A stretch of 64,000 bases of DNA from an uncultured Draconibacterium sp. (GTDB lineage: Bacteria > Bacteroidota > Bacteroidia > Bacteroidales > Prolixibacteraceae): assembly GCF_963676735.1 (NCBI RefSeq), contig NZ_OY781464.1:3071001-3135000 (forward strand), given 5' to 3'. Below are positions 34,500 through 43,701 of the stretch, one piece after another (positions within the stretch are counted from its first letter, which is position 1; the number at the start of each line of letters is the position of its first letter). Position numbers and translations under genes: made by a program. The notes under the pieces are model-generated. The model had not been told where the DNA came from, did no database searches, and saw only the letters and a program-made list of their open reading frames with translations.

Positions 34500-34696
34500 G
34501 GCTCAAGCAACTCTCTTTTCAGATAAATACCTTTTTTTCAACTTTTTATTTACAACCTACCTAATCATTTTTATCTGATATTGACGCGCTTTATTTTCTT
34601 TTTGTTATTTTTACAATATGAAATAATAATAACTTACATTGTTCAATAAAGAACAACGAAGTTTACACCGCATAATTAAATAAATTAATCAGAAGA

Positions 34697-36979
34697 ATGA
34701 ACTACAAAACTATTATCGCCTTGCTTGTTACCCTTGCATTGTTTTCATGCAACAAAGAAACAACCACCCCGCACACTTTTACTTCTTCCTTATGGCAATA
34801 TGACACAATAATTGACAGCTTGCTAACGCAAATGACACTGGAAGAAAAGGTAAATATGCTGCATGGTAAACACATGTTTGTATCAGCCGGAGTTGAACGT
34901 TTGGGTATTGCCGATATGCGTTATGCCGATGGACCTTTTGGCATTCGCGAAGAGTTGGAACCTAATGGCTGGTCACCCCTGGGATGGGAAAACGATAAAG
35001 CCACATTTTTCCCAACCGGCTCGGCTCTGGCAGCTACATGGAGTCCGGAACTGGCTTATGCCTACGGAACCGGAATGGCACGCGAGGCACGCCTACGTGG
35101 TAAAGATGTAATTCTTGGTCCTGCAATAAATATACAACGTATTCCGACCGGCGGCCGCACCTACGAATACCTTAGCGAAGATCCGCACCTGAGCGCAAAG
35201 CTGGCCGTTGAGTACACCAAAGGTGTTCAGGATAACGGAGCTGCCGCCTGTTTAAAGCATTTTGCACTTAACAACCAGGAGAATAACAGGGGAACAGTAA
35301 ACGTAATTGTTGGTGAACGAGCCATGCGCGAAATATACCTGCCACCATTTAAAGCAGCTGTGCAAGAGGCTGATGCTTTTTCGGTAATGTCGGCCTATAA
35401 CAAAGTAAATGGTTGGTGGTGTGCCGAAAACGATAGGCTTTTAAATCAAATTCTGCGCAATGAATGGGGCTTTGGAGGTTTTGTGGTTTCCGACTGGAAC
35501 GGAACACATTCTACCGTTGCATCAGTAAAGCATGGCTTGAATGTAGAAATGCCCGACAGCAAATTTTTGGGTGCGGCTTTGCTCGATTCAGTAAAAGCCG
35601 GTGCTGTTTCCGAAGAAATAATTGATAAGCGCGTTCGCGAAATATTGCGTGTTCGTATGGCCATCAAGCCTATTCCTGCCGAAAAAGCCAACCAGGTAAT
35701 AACCTCGCAAGCTGAAAGCCAGCAAATTGCTTATGATGTTGCTTCCAAATCAATTGTTCTGTTAAAAAACGAAGGCATCCTTCCGATTGATTTAAGCAAC
35801 AAACCAACCATTGCCGTTATTGGCGAAAATGCTGTTCGCGAAATGGGAAACGGAGGCATTGGTGCCGGCGTAAAAACATTGTACGAAATTACCCCGCTTG
35901 AAGGCCTGAAAAATAGAATTGGCTCACGCGCACAAATTATATACGCGCAGGGCTATGTGCCGGTTGAGTTAGATTATGCCCGCATTTTTGGCAACAAACC
36001 ACAAGAAGAAATTGACAGGGAGGAGAAAATTAAAGCCATTCAGAACAAAAAACTAAACAAAGAAGCCATTGAAGTGGCAGCAAAAGCCGATTTGGTTCTT
36101 TTTATTGGGGGGAACAATCGGGCTGTAGAAACCGAAGCAAACGACCGTGAACATATTTTCCTACCATCAGGACAAGATGACCTGATTAAGCAGTTAAGCG
36201 TGGTTAATGAAAATATTATAACGGTTTTGGTAAGTGGTGCTCCCAACGACCTGAATGTGGTTCAACCCTTGTCAAAAGCACTTTTGCAATCGTGGTTTAA
36301 CGGAACCGAAGGCGGCAATGCGCTGGCCGATATATTGCTTGGCAACATTTCGCCAAGTGGACGTTTACCCTTTACCTTACCTGTTAAGCTTGAAGATTCG
36401 CCTGCCTATGCCCTGGGCAACTACCCGCAGGGAGTTAAAAGCAGCGATATTTTTGTTGACCTGGTGGACAAAAAAGAAACGGAAACAACAGCAAATGCTG
36501 ATGAAGCCGGAAATGATCCGAACACCGCCTACTACTCGGAAGAACTACTGGTAGGCTACCGTTGGTTCGATACTAAAAATAAACCGGTAATGTATGCATT
36601 TGGGCATGGATTAAGTTACACTTCCTTTGCTTATTCCGATTGTTTTACGACTAAAGAAAAATACGATCGCAACGCAAATATTGCCCTAAGTTTCAAGCTT
36701 AGCAATACCGGTTCAGTTGTTGCTGAAGAAGTTGTTCAGGTTTATGTTCACCGAATAAATCCGGAAAAAGAATGGCCTTTTAAAGAACTGAAAGCTTTTA
36801 CACGGGTAGAACTTGATTCGGGCGAAAGTAAAACTGTCGATCTTCAGATTCCTGTTCAAAACTTAAGGTACTGGAACGAAGAAACGCAAAGCTGGGCCGA
36901 CGATTTATGCGAAATAGAATTGCATATCGGAGCCTCATCAGCCGATATACGTTTAAAGCATAAAGTTTTACTTCAGTAA
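34697..36979 (+). CDS. Glycoside hydrolase family 3 lipoprotein (beta-glucosidase type)
   Basis: A 760-residue exported enzyme. Lipobox LFSC at about 15-18 predicts a lipoprotein. It has an N-terminal GH3 barrel (about 35-330), the alpha/beta sandwich domain (about 365-600) and a C-terminal fibronectin-III-like domain (about 645-755). The nucleophile is the Asp of GFVVSDWNGTHSTV near residue 266; DGPFGIREE and KHFALNNQENNRG also match GH3. The family releases terminal beta-glucose, xylose or related units. An insertion rich in Ala/Glu/Asp (about 590-615) is seen. It is on the opposite strand from the pectin locus and converges on it across a strong terminator, so it is an independent unit. 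Confidence 0.93.
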   Translation: MNYKTIIALLVTLALFSCNKETTTPHTFTSSLWQYDTIIDSLLTQMTLEEKVNMLHGKHMFVSAGVERLGIADMRYADGPFGIREELEPNGWSPLGWENDKATFFPTGSALAATWSPELAYAYGTGMAREARLRGKDVILGPAINIQRIPTGGRTYEYLSEDPHLSAKLAVEYTKGVQDNGAAACLKHFALNNQENNRGTVNVIVGERAMREIYLPPFKAAVQEADAFSVMSAYNKVNGWWCAENDRLLNQILRNEWGFGGFVVSDWNGTHSTVASVKHGLNVEMPDSKFLGAALLDSVKAGAVSEEIIDKRVREILRVRMAIKPIPAEKANQVITSQAESQQIAYDVASKSIVLLKNEGILPIDLSNKPTIAVIGENAVREMGNGGIGAGVKTLYEITPLEGLKNRIGSRAQIIYAQGYVPVELDYARIFGNKPQEEIDREEKIKAIQNKKLNKEAIEVAAKADLVLFIGGNNRAVETEANDREHIFLPSGQDDLIKQLSVVNENIITVLVSGAPNDLNVVQPLSKALLQSWFNGTEGGNALADILLGNISPSGRLPFTLPVKLEDSPAYALGNYPQGVKSSDIFVDLVDKKETETTANADEAGNDPNTAYYSEELLVGYRWFDTKNKPVMYAFGHGLSYTSFAYSDCFTTKEKYDRNANIALSFKLSNTGSVVAEEVVQVYVHRINPEKEWPFKELKAFTRVELDSGESKTVDLQIPVQNLRYWNEETQSWADDLCEIELHIGASSADIRLKHKVLLQ

Positions 36980-37005
36980 TATTTCACCTGGATATTTTGA
37001 TATTA

Positions 37006-37039
37006 AAAAAGGCTGTTTACTGGTGTAAACAGCCTTTTT
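37006..37039. terminator. Bidirectional terminator between GH3 gene and pectin PUL
   Basis: AAAAAGGCTGTTTAC (37006-37020), loop TGGT, GTAAACAGCCTTTTT (37025-37039): a perfect 15-bp stem with T runs in both directions. It marks the downstream end of the pectin operon. Confidence 0.9.
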
Positions 37040-37070
37040 ACGAATCTAAAACTAATTCAAATAACTACTC

Positions 37071-38042
37071 CTAATCAAAAACCTTATGTAAAAATGTTAC
37101 GATATAAGGTACTGTCTCATCAAACCACGGGTGGCACAACCAAAAAGGATGTGGCGTGTGCCCGATGGTATGTACCTCGTTGTAAATTTCGAATTTATTT
37201 AATTCCGCCAGGTAAAATTCGCGCCCTGCATGAAAACGGGGCAAAGCACTATTAATAAATATAGTGGGAGGCGTATTTTTACCAACATAGCTTATTGGAG
37301 AAGCTTCAATCCATAGCCCGGGATTTTCTTTGTAGGTAGCGCCAAACCACCGGGCTCCGGCTGAAGGTTTTTCAGGATTTTCATCTTTCCCACTTTCATT
37401 CGGGTCAGTAAAATCAACCACACCATCAATATTGATTACCGCGTGTACTTTATCGTTGGCCTCTTGTTGCAGCGGGTGTGCTGCAAAATTTGTATTTCCG
37501 GCAGTTGTGCCCAGCAACGATGCCAAGGTTGCCCCGGCAGAGGTGCCAAGCGTGGCCACTTTTGCGGTATCCAGCCCAAACTCGCCGGCATTAAGCTTTA
37601 ACCACTTGAGTGCCGTTTTTAAATCGACCACACCTGCGGGGTATAGCGCTTCAGGCGATAATCTGTATTCAACAGTTGCAGCAACAAAACCCGCTTCTGC
37701 AAGTTTCTGGGCCATTGGCACCAGGTGTGCTTTTGTTCCTGAAGCCCATCCGCCACCATGAATCAACAATACACCCGGCACAGGCTCCATTTTAGCCACT
37801 TTCGGGTAAAAAATATCCATATGTAGAGCACGTTTGCCCAACCAATAATATACTACTTTTCGTTTTTCCTGTATGGCAGGATTAGAAAACTCGTTTACCA
37901 CCCTGGCATGGGGAAACTGCTTCTCAATTTTTCGAAAGGCACTTTCTACGTTAAAAGAAGTATCCTTCGGATAGTTGAAATCAGTTTGCTGAGCAAAGAT
38001 TGCTAGCGGCAGAACCAACAATATGAATATTAAGAAGCGCAT
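37071..38042 (-). CDS. Exported alpha/beta-hydrolase esterase of pectin PUL
   Basis: A 323-residue protein with signal peptide (1-18, ending IFAQ). The hydrolase domain has the oxyanion motif LLIHGGGWASG (about 94-104), the nucleophile elbow LGTSAGATLAS (Ser about 179) and a late HTPHPFW stretch that supplies the catalytic His. It resembles carbohydrate esterases of the BD-FAE type that remove acetyl or feruloyl groups. The start at 38042 is 1 bp from the DUF4861 stop. It is last in the locus, with GH105 and DUF4861, so it probably de-esterifies pectin-derived oligosaccharides in the periplasm. Exact ester is unknown. Confidence 0.82.
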   Translation of the reverse strand: MRFLIFILLVLPLAIFAQQTDFNYPKDTSFNVESAFRKIEKQFPHARVVNEFSNPAIQEKRKVVYYWLGKRALHMDIFYPKVAKMEPVPGVLLIHGGGWASGTKAHLVPMAQKLAEAGFVAATVEYRLSPEALYPAGVVDLKTALKWLKLNAGEFGLDTAKVATLGTSAGATLASLLGTTAGNTNFAAHPLQQEANDKVHAVINIDGVVDFTDPNESGKDENPEKPSAGARWFGATYKENPGLWIEASPISYVGKNTPPTIFINSALPRFHAGREFYLAELNKFEIYNEVHTIGHTPHPFWLCHPWFDETVPYIVTFLHKVFD

Positions 38043-38043
38043 T

Positions 38044-39042
38044 TTATTGGATAAAATCTGCCTGTTCAACCAATAAAGCTTTAAAATCATCCATTGAACT
38101 TACGCCCGATGCATCCTGCTCCCATGCTGCACCAAAGTAATAGTGCAACTCTTTGTTTTCTGGTTTCATTACCAGCACCTCGCTGTATGAATCGCTGGTG
38201 TGCTCAATCAACTGATCGGTTTTAACAAACACGCACATCCCCAACTTATCGTTTTGTAAGGTTTGTACACCAAAGCTTGCCAAACAGGTCCAGCCTTCCT
38301 TTATATCAGTAAATACCTTTACTTCAGTATTGTCGTGTTTTACAATGCCACTGGCCAAATTCGGCAAGGTCTCAGAAAGCGTGTGCGTGTATCGTGTCAG
38401 GTAACTTCCGGCCTCTATAGCAAGGGTAGATTGTAAAGTAGTTTTGGTATTGTTTATTTCCCAGCCATAGTAAGTAATGGCTACCTCCGATTTGGTTTCG
38501 TCGTTTTTTACTTTGGCAAACAAACTATCCGTTTTCTCCACACCAATGGCTTTTTCTCCATCCCAGAATGCTACAGATCCCATGCCTAATGACGATCCAA
38601 CTTTTAATACATCAACACCCCAGTCGGCTACTTCATGATATGAATCGAAACCATCAAGCCCCACCGAATGCAATACAGTTGTATCGGTTTTCTTGCCAAA
38701 AATATCAATGGCATTACGCCAATCGAGATAAATACGGTAAGCTATTTTATCCGATTCCCAACCGGGTCCTTCAAACTGAATATCAAAAGAATGATCGGTA
38801 TGTTTTTCGTCAACATTCAATTGGCTAACCGATTTAAAACTACCTCCCTGATATTCATATTGTTCGTTTCCATTATTTTTGGTTACCCACTTCCACTCGC
38901 CACCTTCTTTAAGGCCAATGTAGGCTTGTGTTTTCTTAACTTCCAGGGGAGCTGAAGCAATATTTTTTTCTTTTGATTTTGGATTGGTACAGGCCGTTAC
39001 AATTACAACCAGTAATGTAATTATCAAGCTTAAGTTTTTCAT
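38044..39042 (-). CDS. DUF4861-like lipoprotein of pectin PUL
   Basis: A 332-residue protein with lipobox VTAC at 15-18. The body is beta-rich (IQFEGPGWESDKIAYRIYLD, SVGLDGFDSYHEVADWGVDV) and matches what I know of the DUF4861 family, found in pectin and other uronate PULs next to GH105 genes; function is not established. It lies 11 bp downstream of the GH105 gene and 1 bp before the esterase, so the three are tightly coupled. Possible roles are glycan binding or an uncharacterised hydrolase/lyase; no catalytic motif can be named. Confidence 0.75.
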   Translation of the reverse strand: MKNLSLIITLLVVIVTACTNPKSKEKNIASAPLEVKKTQAYIGLKEGGEWKWVTKNNGNEQYEYQGGSFKSVSQLNVDEKHTDHSFDIQFEGPGWESDKIAYRIYLDWRNAIDIFGKKTDTTVLHSVGLDGFDSYHEVADWGVDVLKVGSSLGMGSVAFWDGEKAIGVEKTDSLFAKVKNDETKSEVAITYYGWEINNTKTTLQSTLAIEAGSYLTRYTHTLSETLPNLASGIVKHDNTEVKVFTDIKEGWTCLASFGVQTLQNDKLGMCVFVKTDQLIEHTSDSYSEVLVMKPENKELHYYFGAAWEQDASGVSSMDDFKALLVEQADFIQ

Positions 39043-39053
39043 CTTTTTGTTAC

Positions 39054-40232
39054 TTATTTATTCAATTCAATTGCTGCAAGAATTACAGGTGCAACACCCT
39101 TTTGGTCGTTGTCTACTTTTTTCTCGGTAACGTAATAATCGTAATCGGCTTCGCGATATGGGTTCCCCCCCAGGCCACAAGCCCCACAGGTATTTTTTAA
39201 AACAACAAACCCCGCGTCATCTGTTTCAACCAGATTTTTGGTTAGTGAATCAAATGATTGATTAGCAATTTCGAGGTATTTTTCAGGTAGCCATTCATTT
39301 TTTGCTCCTTTCGCAAAGGCATAAATAATCATTGCCGAACCTGATGCTTCAAGGTAATTGCGGTCTTCACCCCCCCTGTCCATTACCTGGTACCAAAGTC
39401 CTGTTTCCGCATCCTGTACTGTCACAATTGCTTCACTCAACATATTCAAAATATCAATAATAGCCCCTCTGTCTTTATGATTAGCGGGTAAAAACTCCAG
39501 TACATCAACCAGGGCCATCATGTACCAGCCGGTTGCACGGCTCCAAAAGTGTTTCGATTGGCCCGTTTCGGGCACACACCAGCGTTGCTCGCGGCTTTCA
39601 TCCCAGGCGTGGTATACCAGCCCCGTTGCTTCATCAAGTGTTTGTTTATACACTTCCTGCAACTGAAAAGTAACTTCGTCGAACCACTGTGGCTGATCAA
39701 ACTCGAGTGCATAGCGTGTTAAAAACGGAGAAGCCATATACAAGCCATCCAACCACATTTGGTACGGGTATATTTTTTTATGCCAAAACCCTCCTGCATT
39801 GGTTCTTGGCTGCCCTTGCATTTGTTCTACCAGCGTTTCAATTCCGCGTTTGTACTTTTCGTCGCCAGTTGCTTTGTATAGTGTAATCATGCTGTTTCCC
39901 GGACGCACCCGATCGATATTATAATCCGACATTTTATGCCCGTCAATTTCTCCATCAGCATGCAAAAAATAGTCGATATATGCTTTCAAATAATCGCCAT
40001 ATTTAGCGTCAATATCTTTTAACTGATATACCGCATCGCCTAAAAAAGCATAATCGTATTCGTACTTTGGTTTTTCGCGCTGGTAATAGATTAAACTATC
40101 GGCCTCGTTTAAAACCGATTCGGCAAATTTTACCGCCCAGCTCGGTTCTGGTTGTTCACTTTTGTTTTTTGATTGATTTGAGTTACACCCCATCAGGGCA
40201 ACTACAAATAAGAGTAGAATTGTTGTTCTCAT
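39054..40232 (-). CDS. GH105 unsaturated rhamnogalacturonyl hydrolase (YteR/YesR-like)
   Basis: A 392-residue lipoprotein (lipobox LMGC at about 13-16). The (alpha/alpha)6 barrel carries the family features RPGNSMITLYKATGDEKY, YPYQMWLDGLYMASPFLTRY (the Asp of MWLDG is the expected acid residue), FWSRATGWYMMALVDVLEFL and NYLEASGSAMIIYAFAKG. GH105 enzymes hydrate and remove the 4,5-unsaturated uronic acid left at the non-reducing end of pectic oligosaccharides by lyases. It therefore acts after the PL1 lyases of the same locus, in the periplasm or on the membrane. A -7 box 20 bp upstream suggests its own internal promoter. Confidence 0.9.
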   Translation of the reverse strand: MRTTILLLFVVALMGCNSNQSKNKSEQPEPSWAVKFAESVLNEADSLIYYQREKPKYEYDYAFLGDAVYQLKDIDAKYGDYLKAYIDYFLHADGEIDGHKMSDYNIDRVRPGNSMITLYKATGDEKYKRGIETLVEQMQGQPRTNAGGFWHKKIYPYQMWLDGLYMASPFLTRYALEFDQPQWFDEVTFQLQEVYKQTLDEATGLVYHAWDESREQRWCVPETGQSKHFWSRATGWYMMALVDVLEFLPANHKDRGAIIDILNMLSEAIVTVQDAETGLWYQVMDRGGEDRNYLEASGSAMIIYAFAKGAKNEWLPEKYLEIANQSFDSLTKNLVETDDAGFVVLKNTCGACGLGGNPYREADYDYYVTEKKVDNDQKGVAPVILAAIELNK

Positions 40233-40252
40233 CGGTTAATTAAATTTGAATA

Positions 40253-40260
40253 CAAAACTA
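40253..40260 (-). promoter_or_regulatory. Internal -7 box before the GH105-DUF4861-esterase trio
   Basis: Minus-strand TAGTTTTG fully matches TAnnTTTG, 20 bp before the GH105 ATG, in a 142-bp gap that is the longest inside this part of the PUL. A TTG lies 15 bp upstream, closer than the usual 19-21. Confidence 0.4.
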
Positions 40261-40374
40261 ATCTCCATCGTTATTCAATCGAGTTCTTTTTGTAACAGAA
40301 TGCGGGATGATTTTCCCAACTATCTTTGTTGAAAGACCTAAAGACGAATTACAGAAGCTGTAAACTCATTCTTG

Positions 40375-42582
40375 CTATTCCTGAAAAATCGATTTTAAAA
40401 ATTTTGTATTGCCACCATAGTTCCACACCACATCTGATGCCTTTGTTCGGGTAGCATCGCGCGAACGCTCAATTACCAGCCACCCCGAATAGCCCATTTC
40501 GTCAAGCGTTTCTTTTACTTTATGCATATCTAAACGGGTGTTGTTTTCCAACCAAACGCCATCGGTATCGGTACAATGAATCTGACAAATACGGTCTTTG
40601 CCCAGCAACTTTAGCTCTTTGTGCAAATCTCGTCCAGCTTCCAGCGGATTCTGAAAATTGTAATAGATTTTAATGGCCGGTGAGCCTATTTCTTCCAACA
40701 AAGCAATTTCTCCGGCAGCATCCAGCGAGGTTTCAATACCGATTACCACTCCTGCAGATTCGGCCTTTTTCCCAGCCATTTGCAAGCGTTCAACAATGGC
40801 TCCCCTGCGTTCGGGAAACTTATTTAAATCGCCCTCAACACCAAGCGGTAGAAAAGCTGTTTTTACACCAATCAGATTCATGGTGTTTATGCAATCGTCG
40901 ATTAAGCGCTCAAGTCCCTCGCGTTTATAAAATGGCTGGGCATAAAATCCCGACATGGCTACCGATGAGAATTCCAGCTTGTATTCTTTCAATTTATCCA
41001 GAAATATTTTGCGTTCAATCGGATTCAACATTTTATTGTCCCAGGTAGGACGGTTTCCCAAACCTCCCATATCCAGTTCAATTCCATCAGCACCTATTTG
41101 GTGGGCACGTTCAAAAACCCCCAGTTTTTGGCGCTTTAAAATCATCCAGTCGCAAACGGCAATTTTATACTCGCCCGATTTTGCTTTTATTCCTACTTCC
41201 TTATTTAACACCTTTACCAAATTATCAAAACTTTTTAAGGCATTTCCGGGAAGATTTTCGCCTTTAGTTCCAAAGGATTTCAATTGTTCTTCACTTTCAA
41301 TGGCAACAAATGATTCATCCAGCTTTCCTTTTTTATCGAATACCTTTGATGCATCCAACCCCAAATGTTTAGCCATAAAACGATACATGGCCGCTCGTTT
41401 TGATGGGCCATAATCGTGCCCTTCATCGGCAAAATGGATGTTTTCAACAACTGCCCCATCATAATAATCATAAATACCTTTCAAGAATGGGAATTCAAGT
41501 TCCGGCACGTTGGCTGTCCAATCGCCACCATCGGAAATTACCAGTTGTGGTTTGGGGGCAAACAATCCTCCCAGTTCCACGTTGTTGGTGCCGCCTCCAC
41601 AAAAATGAATGGGGTTGCCACTTTCGCACGGGCAGCCACCATAATGAATGGCCGACATCATTACCGTTGGCACACTTACATCAATTCGGTCGTCAATAGC
41701 CGACATCAAAATGGTATGACTTCCACCACCCGAGCCACCGGTAATTCCAACGCGATTTCCATCGGCATAATCAAACGATAGCAAATAATCGAGCAATCGG
41801 ATGCTGTTTAAGGCCTGCATAGTATTGGCCATACTTGTGCGATGACTTTCCGTTCCAACCTGCAGTGCCGACTCGCCCCAACCAAATAAATCGTAACTAA
41901 CAGCAAGCGCTCCCATGCGGGCAAGCCCAGCACACCGGGTTTGAATTTGTTCGTGGTAACGCCCATTGTTAAAATGCCCATTGGGGCACAGAATTACAGG
42001 TATTTTCCCTTTAATTTTTGTGGGCCGATAAATGGAACCTGCCACATAAAATCCGGGCAATACCTCCAAACCAATATTCTGAACAGTATAACCATCCATT
42101 TTTCGAACATCGGTTAAAATCGGTTTTGTACCGGGCGATGCAGGGAGTGTTTTTAAACGAATGGCTTCTTTCACACAGGCTTTTAATTCGCTGCGACGTT
42201 TTTCCCATTCGGTTTTATTTGAATACTTTTCTGAAATGGACTCAAGTGTGGCTTTGGCATCTTCCACCGAACGTTGGTGATAGCGGTAGCCCTGAATCTT
42301 AAATTTATTGGGAGCACCATCGGGAATATGAATTAAATCGAAAGGTGCCAAAACATTTTTAAGAGTAACATTTACATCGGGACGAAATCGCCAGTTAGCA
42401 TAATCCAATACCAATCCGTCGATTGGGTCGCCCGAAATCCGCAATTTAACATCGTACTGCTGCTCAATATCTTTCAACACATCAGATAAAGGGCGCTGGT
42501 AGTTATTATCAGCATTCTGGGCTATTGCCAGAACACTGATAAAACACAAACCAATTATGAATAAAAATCTTTTTACTTGCAT
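40375..42582 (-). CDS. Three-part fusion: STN-like domain, alpha/beta-hydrolase esterase, sugar isomerase/epimerase-like TIM barrel
   Basis: A 735-residue protein with signal peptide (1-21, ending AIAQ). Residues about 30-95 look like the secretin/TonB short N-terminal (STN) fold (SDVLKDIEQQYDVKLRISGD, LKNVLAPFDLIHI). Residues about 135-430 form an esterase-like hydrolase (PVILCPNGHFNNGR, GITGGSGGGSHTILMSAIDD, with the second Ser near residue 280, and FADEGHDYGPSKR giving a His). Residues about 465-735 match sugar-phosphate isomerase/epimerase barrels. Expected metal ligands are Glu in IGIETSLD, His in QIHCTDTD and Glu in LVIERSRD, but the Asp usually found in the YYD position is Asn (IKIYYNFQN). 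It lies 3 bp after the sialidase-like gene. A role on acetylated pectic sugars is inferred. Confidence 0.8.
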   Translation of the reverse strand: MQVKRFLFIIGLCFISVLAIAQNADNNYQRPLSDVLKDIEQQYDVKLRISGDPIDGLVLDYANWRFRPDVNVTLKNVLAPFDLIHIPDGAPNKFKIQGYRYHQRSVEDAKATLESISEKYSNKTEWEKRRSELKACVKEAIRLKTLPASPGTKPILTDVRKMDGYTVQNIGLEVLPGFYVAGSIYRPTKIKGKIPVILCPNGHFNNGRYHEQIQTRCAGLARMGALAVSYDLFGWGESALQVGTESHRTSMANTMQALNSIRLLDYLLSFDYADGNRVGITGGSGGGSHTILMSAIDDRIDVSVPTVMMSAIHYGGCPCESGNPIHFCGGGTNNVELGGLFAPKPQLVISDGGDWTANVPELEFPFLKGIYDYYDGAVVENIHFADEGHDYGPSKRAAMYRFMAKHLGLDASKVFDKKGKLDESFVAIESEEQLKSFGTKGENLPGNALKSFDNLVKVLNKEVGIKAKSGEYKIAVCDWMILKRQKLGVFERAHQIGADGIELDMGGLGNRPTWDNKMLNPIERKIFLDKLKEYKLEFSSVAMSGFYAQPFYKREGLERLIDDCINTMNLIGVKTAFLPLGVEGDLNKFPERRGAIVERLQMAGKKAESAGVVIGIETSLDAAGEIALLEEIGSPAIKIYYNFQNPLEAGRDLHKELKLLGKDRICQIHCTDTDGVWLENNTRLDMHKVKETLDEMGYSGWLVIERSRDATRTKASDVVWNYGGNTKFLKSIFQE

Positions 42583-42585
42583 ATT

Positions 42586-43677
42586 TTAAAATTCAGGCCA
42601 TAGTTCAAATTCAATAGGCGTTGTTTTTAATTTGGCGGGGTCGATAACCACGTGTTTAATGCGCTCTCTGCGCCAGGTGTAAACCACATGCACTAAACCA
42701 TCCGACGATTGAATAACTGCCGGATATGAATACTGGCTGATTTCAGAATCTTCCAGGACAAGTGCTGCCTCCCAGTTTTTACCGTCTTCCGAAACAGCAA
42801 CATTTAGCGGTGTACGATGACCTTTACTTGCACCAATTGGTGTTTTTACATGATTATAAACCACCAGTTGTCTGCCGTCCTTTAGGGTAACTGCATCGGT
42901 GCCAGAGTTGTTGTTTGGCAAACCTGATGGTTGCGTTAATCCCCATGTTTTGCCATTATCATCCGACCAGGCGCTAACCAAAACACTGTTGCGGCTGCGG
43001 CATAAAATCTGTAAACGTCCGTCATTGTGTTTCAAAATACTTGGTTGAATTATCTGATGAACTTTCGGATTGTTTATCACCTCTGTTTTTTCCCAGGTCT
43101 TACCAAAGTCTTTTGTGCTTTCGAAATAAACACGCCAGCCGGGTCCACCTTCCACACTGGTTGGGCAAATAAGTGTTCCATCGTCTAATAAAACGGGCTT
43201 ATTTTTAATGGGCCCCAAGATTCCTTCTGGTAAGGTTTCCGGCTCCGACCATGTATGTCCATTGTCGGTGGAGCGCAACATCATTCCCCACCAGGTTGAG
43301 GGGCTTGGGCCAACCTTGTAGAATAAGAGCAATTCGCCATTCGGCACCTGAAACAAAACCGGGTTCCATGTCGGATACCGTAAGGTGGCATTTTCAACAC
43401 CGTTAACCACTTCTACCGATGGGGTCCATTTTCCGTCTTTTAGATGGCTTACCCAAATGCCAACATCGGGATGGCGTTCGTGTGTTCCTCCAAACCAGGC
43501 TGCAACCATCCCCTCGGGTGTTTCGGCAATGGTTGATGCATGGCACGACGGATACGGAGCTTCGGTGTAGATAAATTCATCTACCAGAATTCCGCTTTTA
43601 TAGTCGTTTTGCTGGCAGCACTGGGAAAATAGTATTGCTACAAATATTAGTAGAAGATAGGCTATCTTTTTGTTCAT
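42586..43677 (-). CDS. Sialidase-fold (BNR/Asp-box) lipoprotein of pectin PUL
   Basis: A 363-residue beta-propeller protein with lipobox FSQC (about 17-20). Asp-box repeats are visible: RSTDNGHTW, ESTKDFGKTW and AWSDDNGKTW. The N-terminal SCHASTIAETPEGMVAAWFGG and C-terminal TWRRERIKHVVIDP are typical of the sialidase-like BNR_2 proteins found in plant-glycan PULs. True sialidase activity is unlikely, as the context is pectin. The propeller fold is shared with uronate/rhamnose-active families such as GH145, so cleavage of a uronic acid or rhamnose linkage is possible. The ATG at 43677 begins the lipoprotein signal; one seven codons earlier is possible. Confidence 0.8.
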   Translation of the reverse strand: MNKKIAYLLLIFVAILFSQCCQQNDYKSGILVDEFIYTEAPYPSCHASTIAETPEGMVAAWFGGTHERHPDVGIWVSHLKDGKWTPSVEVVNGVENATLRYPTWNPVLFQVPNGELLLFYKVGPSPSTWWGMMLRSTDNGHTWSEPETLPEGILGPIKNKPVLLDDGTLICPTSVEGGPGWRVYFESTKDFGKTWEKTEVINNPKVHQIIQPSILKHNDGRLQILCRSRNSVLVSAWSDDNGKTWGLTQPSGLPNNNSGTDAVTLKDGRQLVVYNHVKTPIGASKGHRTPLNVAVSEDGKNWEAALVLEDSEISQYSYPAVIQSSDGLVHVVYTWRRERIKHVVIDPAKLKTTPIEFELWPEF

Positions 43678-43701
43678 ATTTTGTTCTTTTGTTTGCATTT
43701 T

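Noticed and set aside
34697..36979. Treating the GH3 lipoprotein as part of the pectin PUL
   Set aside because: It is on the opposite strand and separated by a strong bidirectional terminator.
41416..41781. 121-codon plus-strand open frame in the esterase-TIM fusion gene
   Set aside because: Antisense to the conserved hydrolase domain; low-complexity composition unlike neighbouring proteins.
42586..43677. Calling this gene a true sialidase
   Set aside because: Asp boxes give only the fold; the operon is for pectin, which lacks sialic acid.
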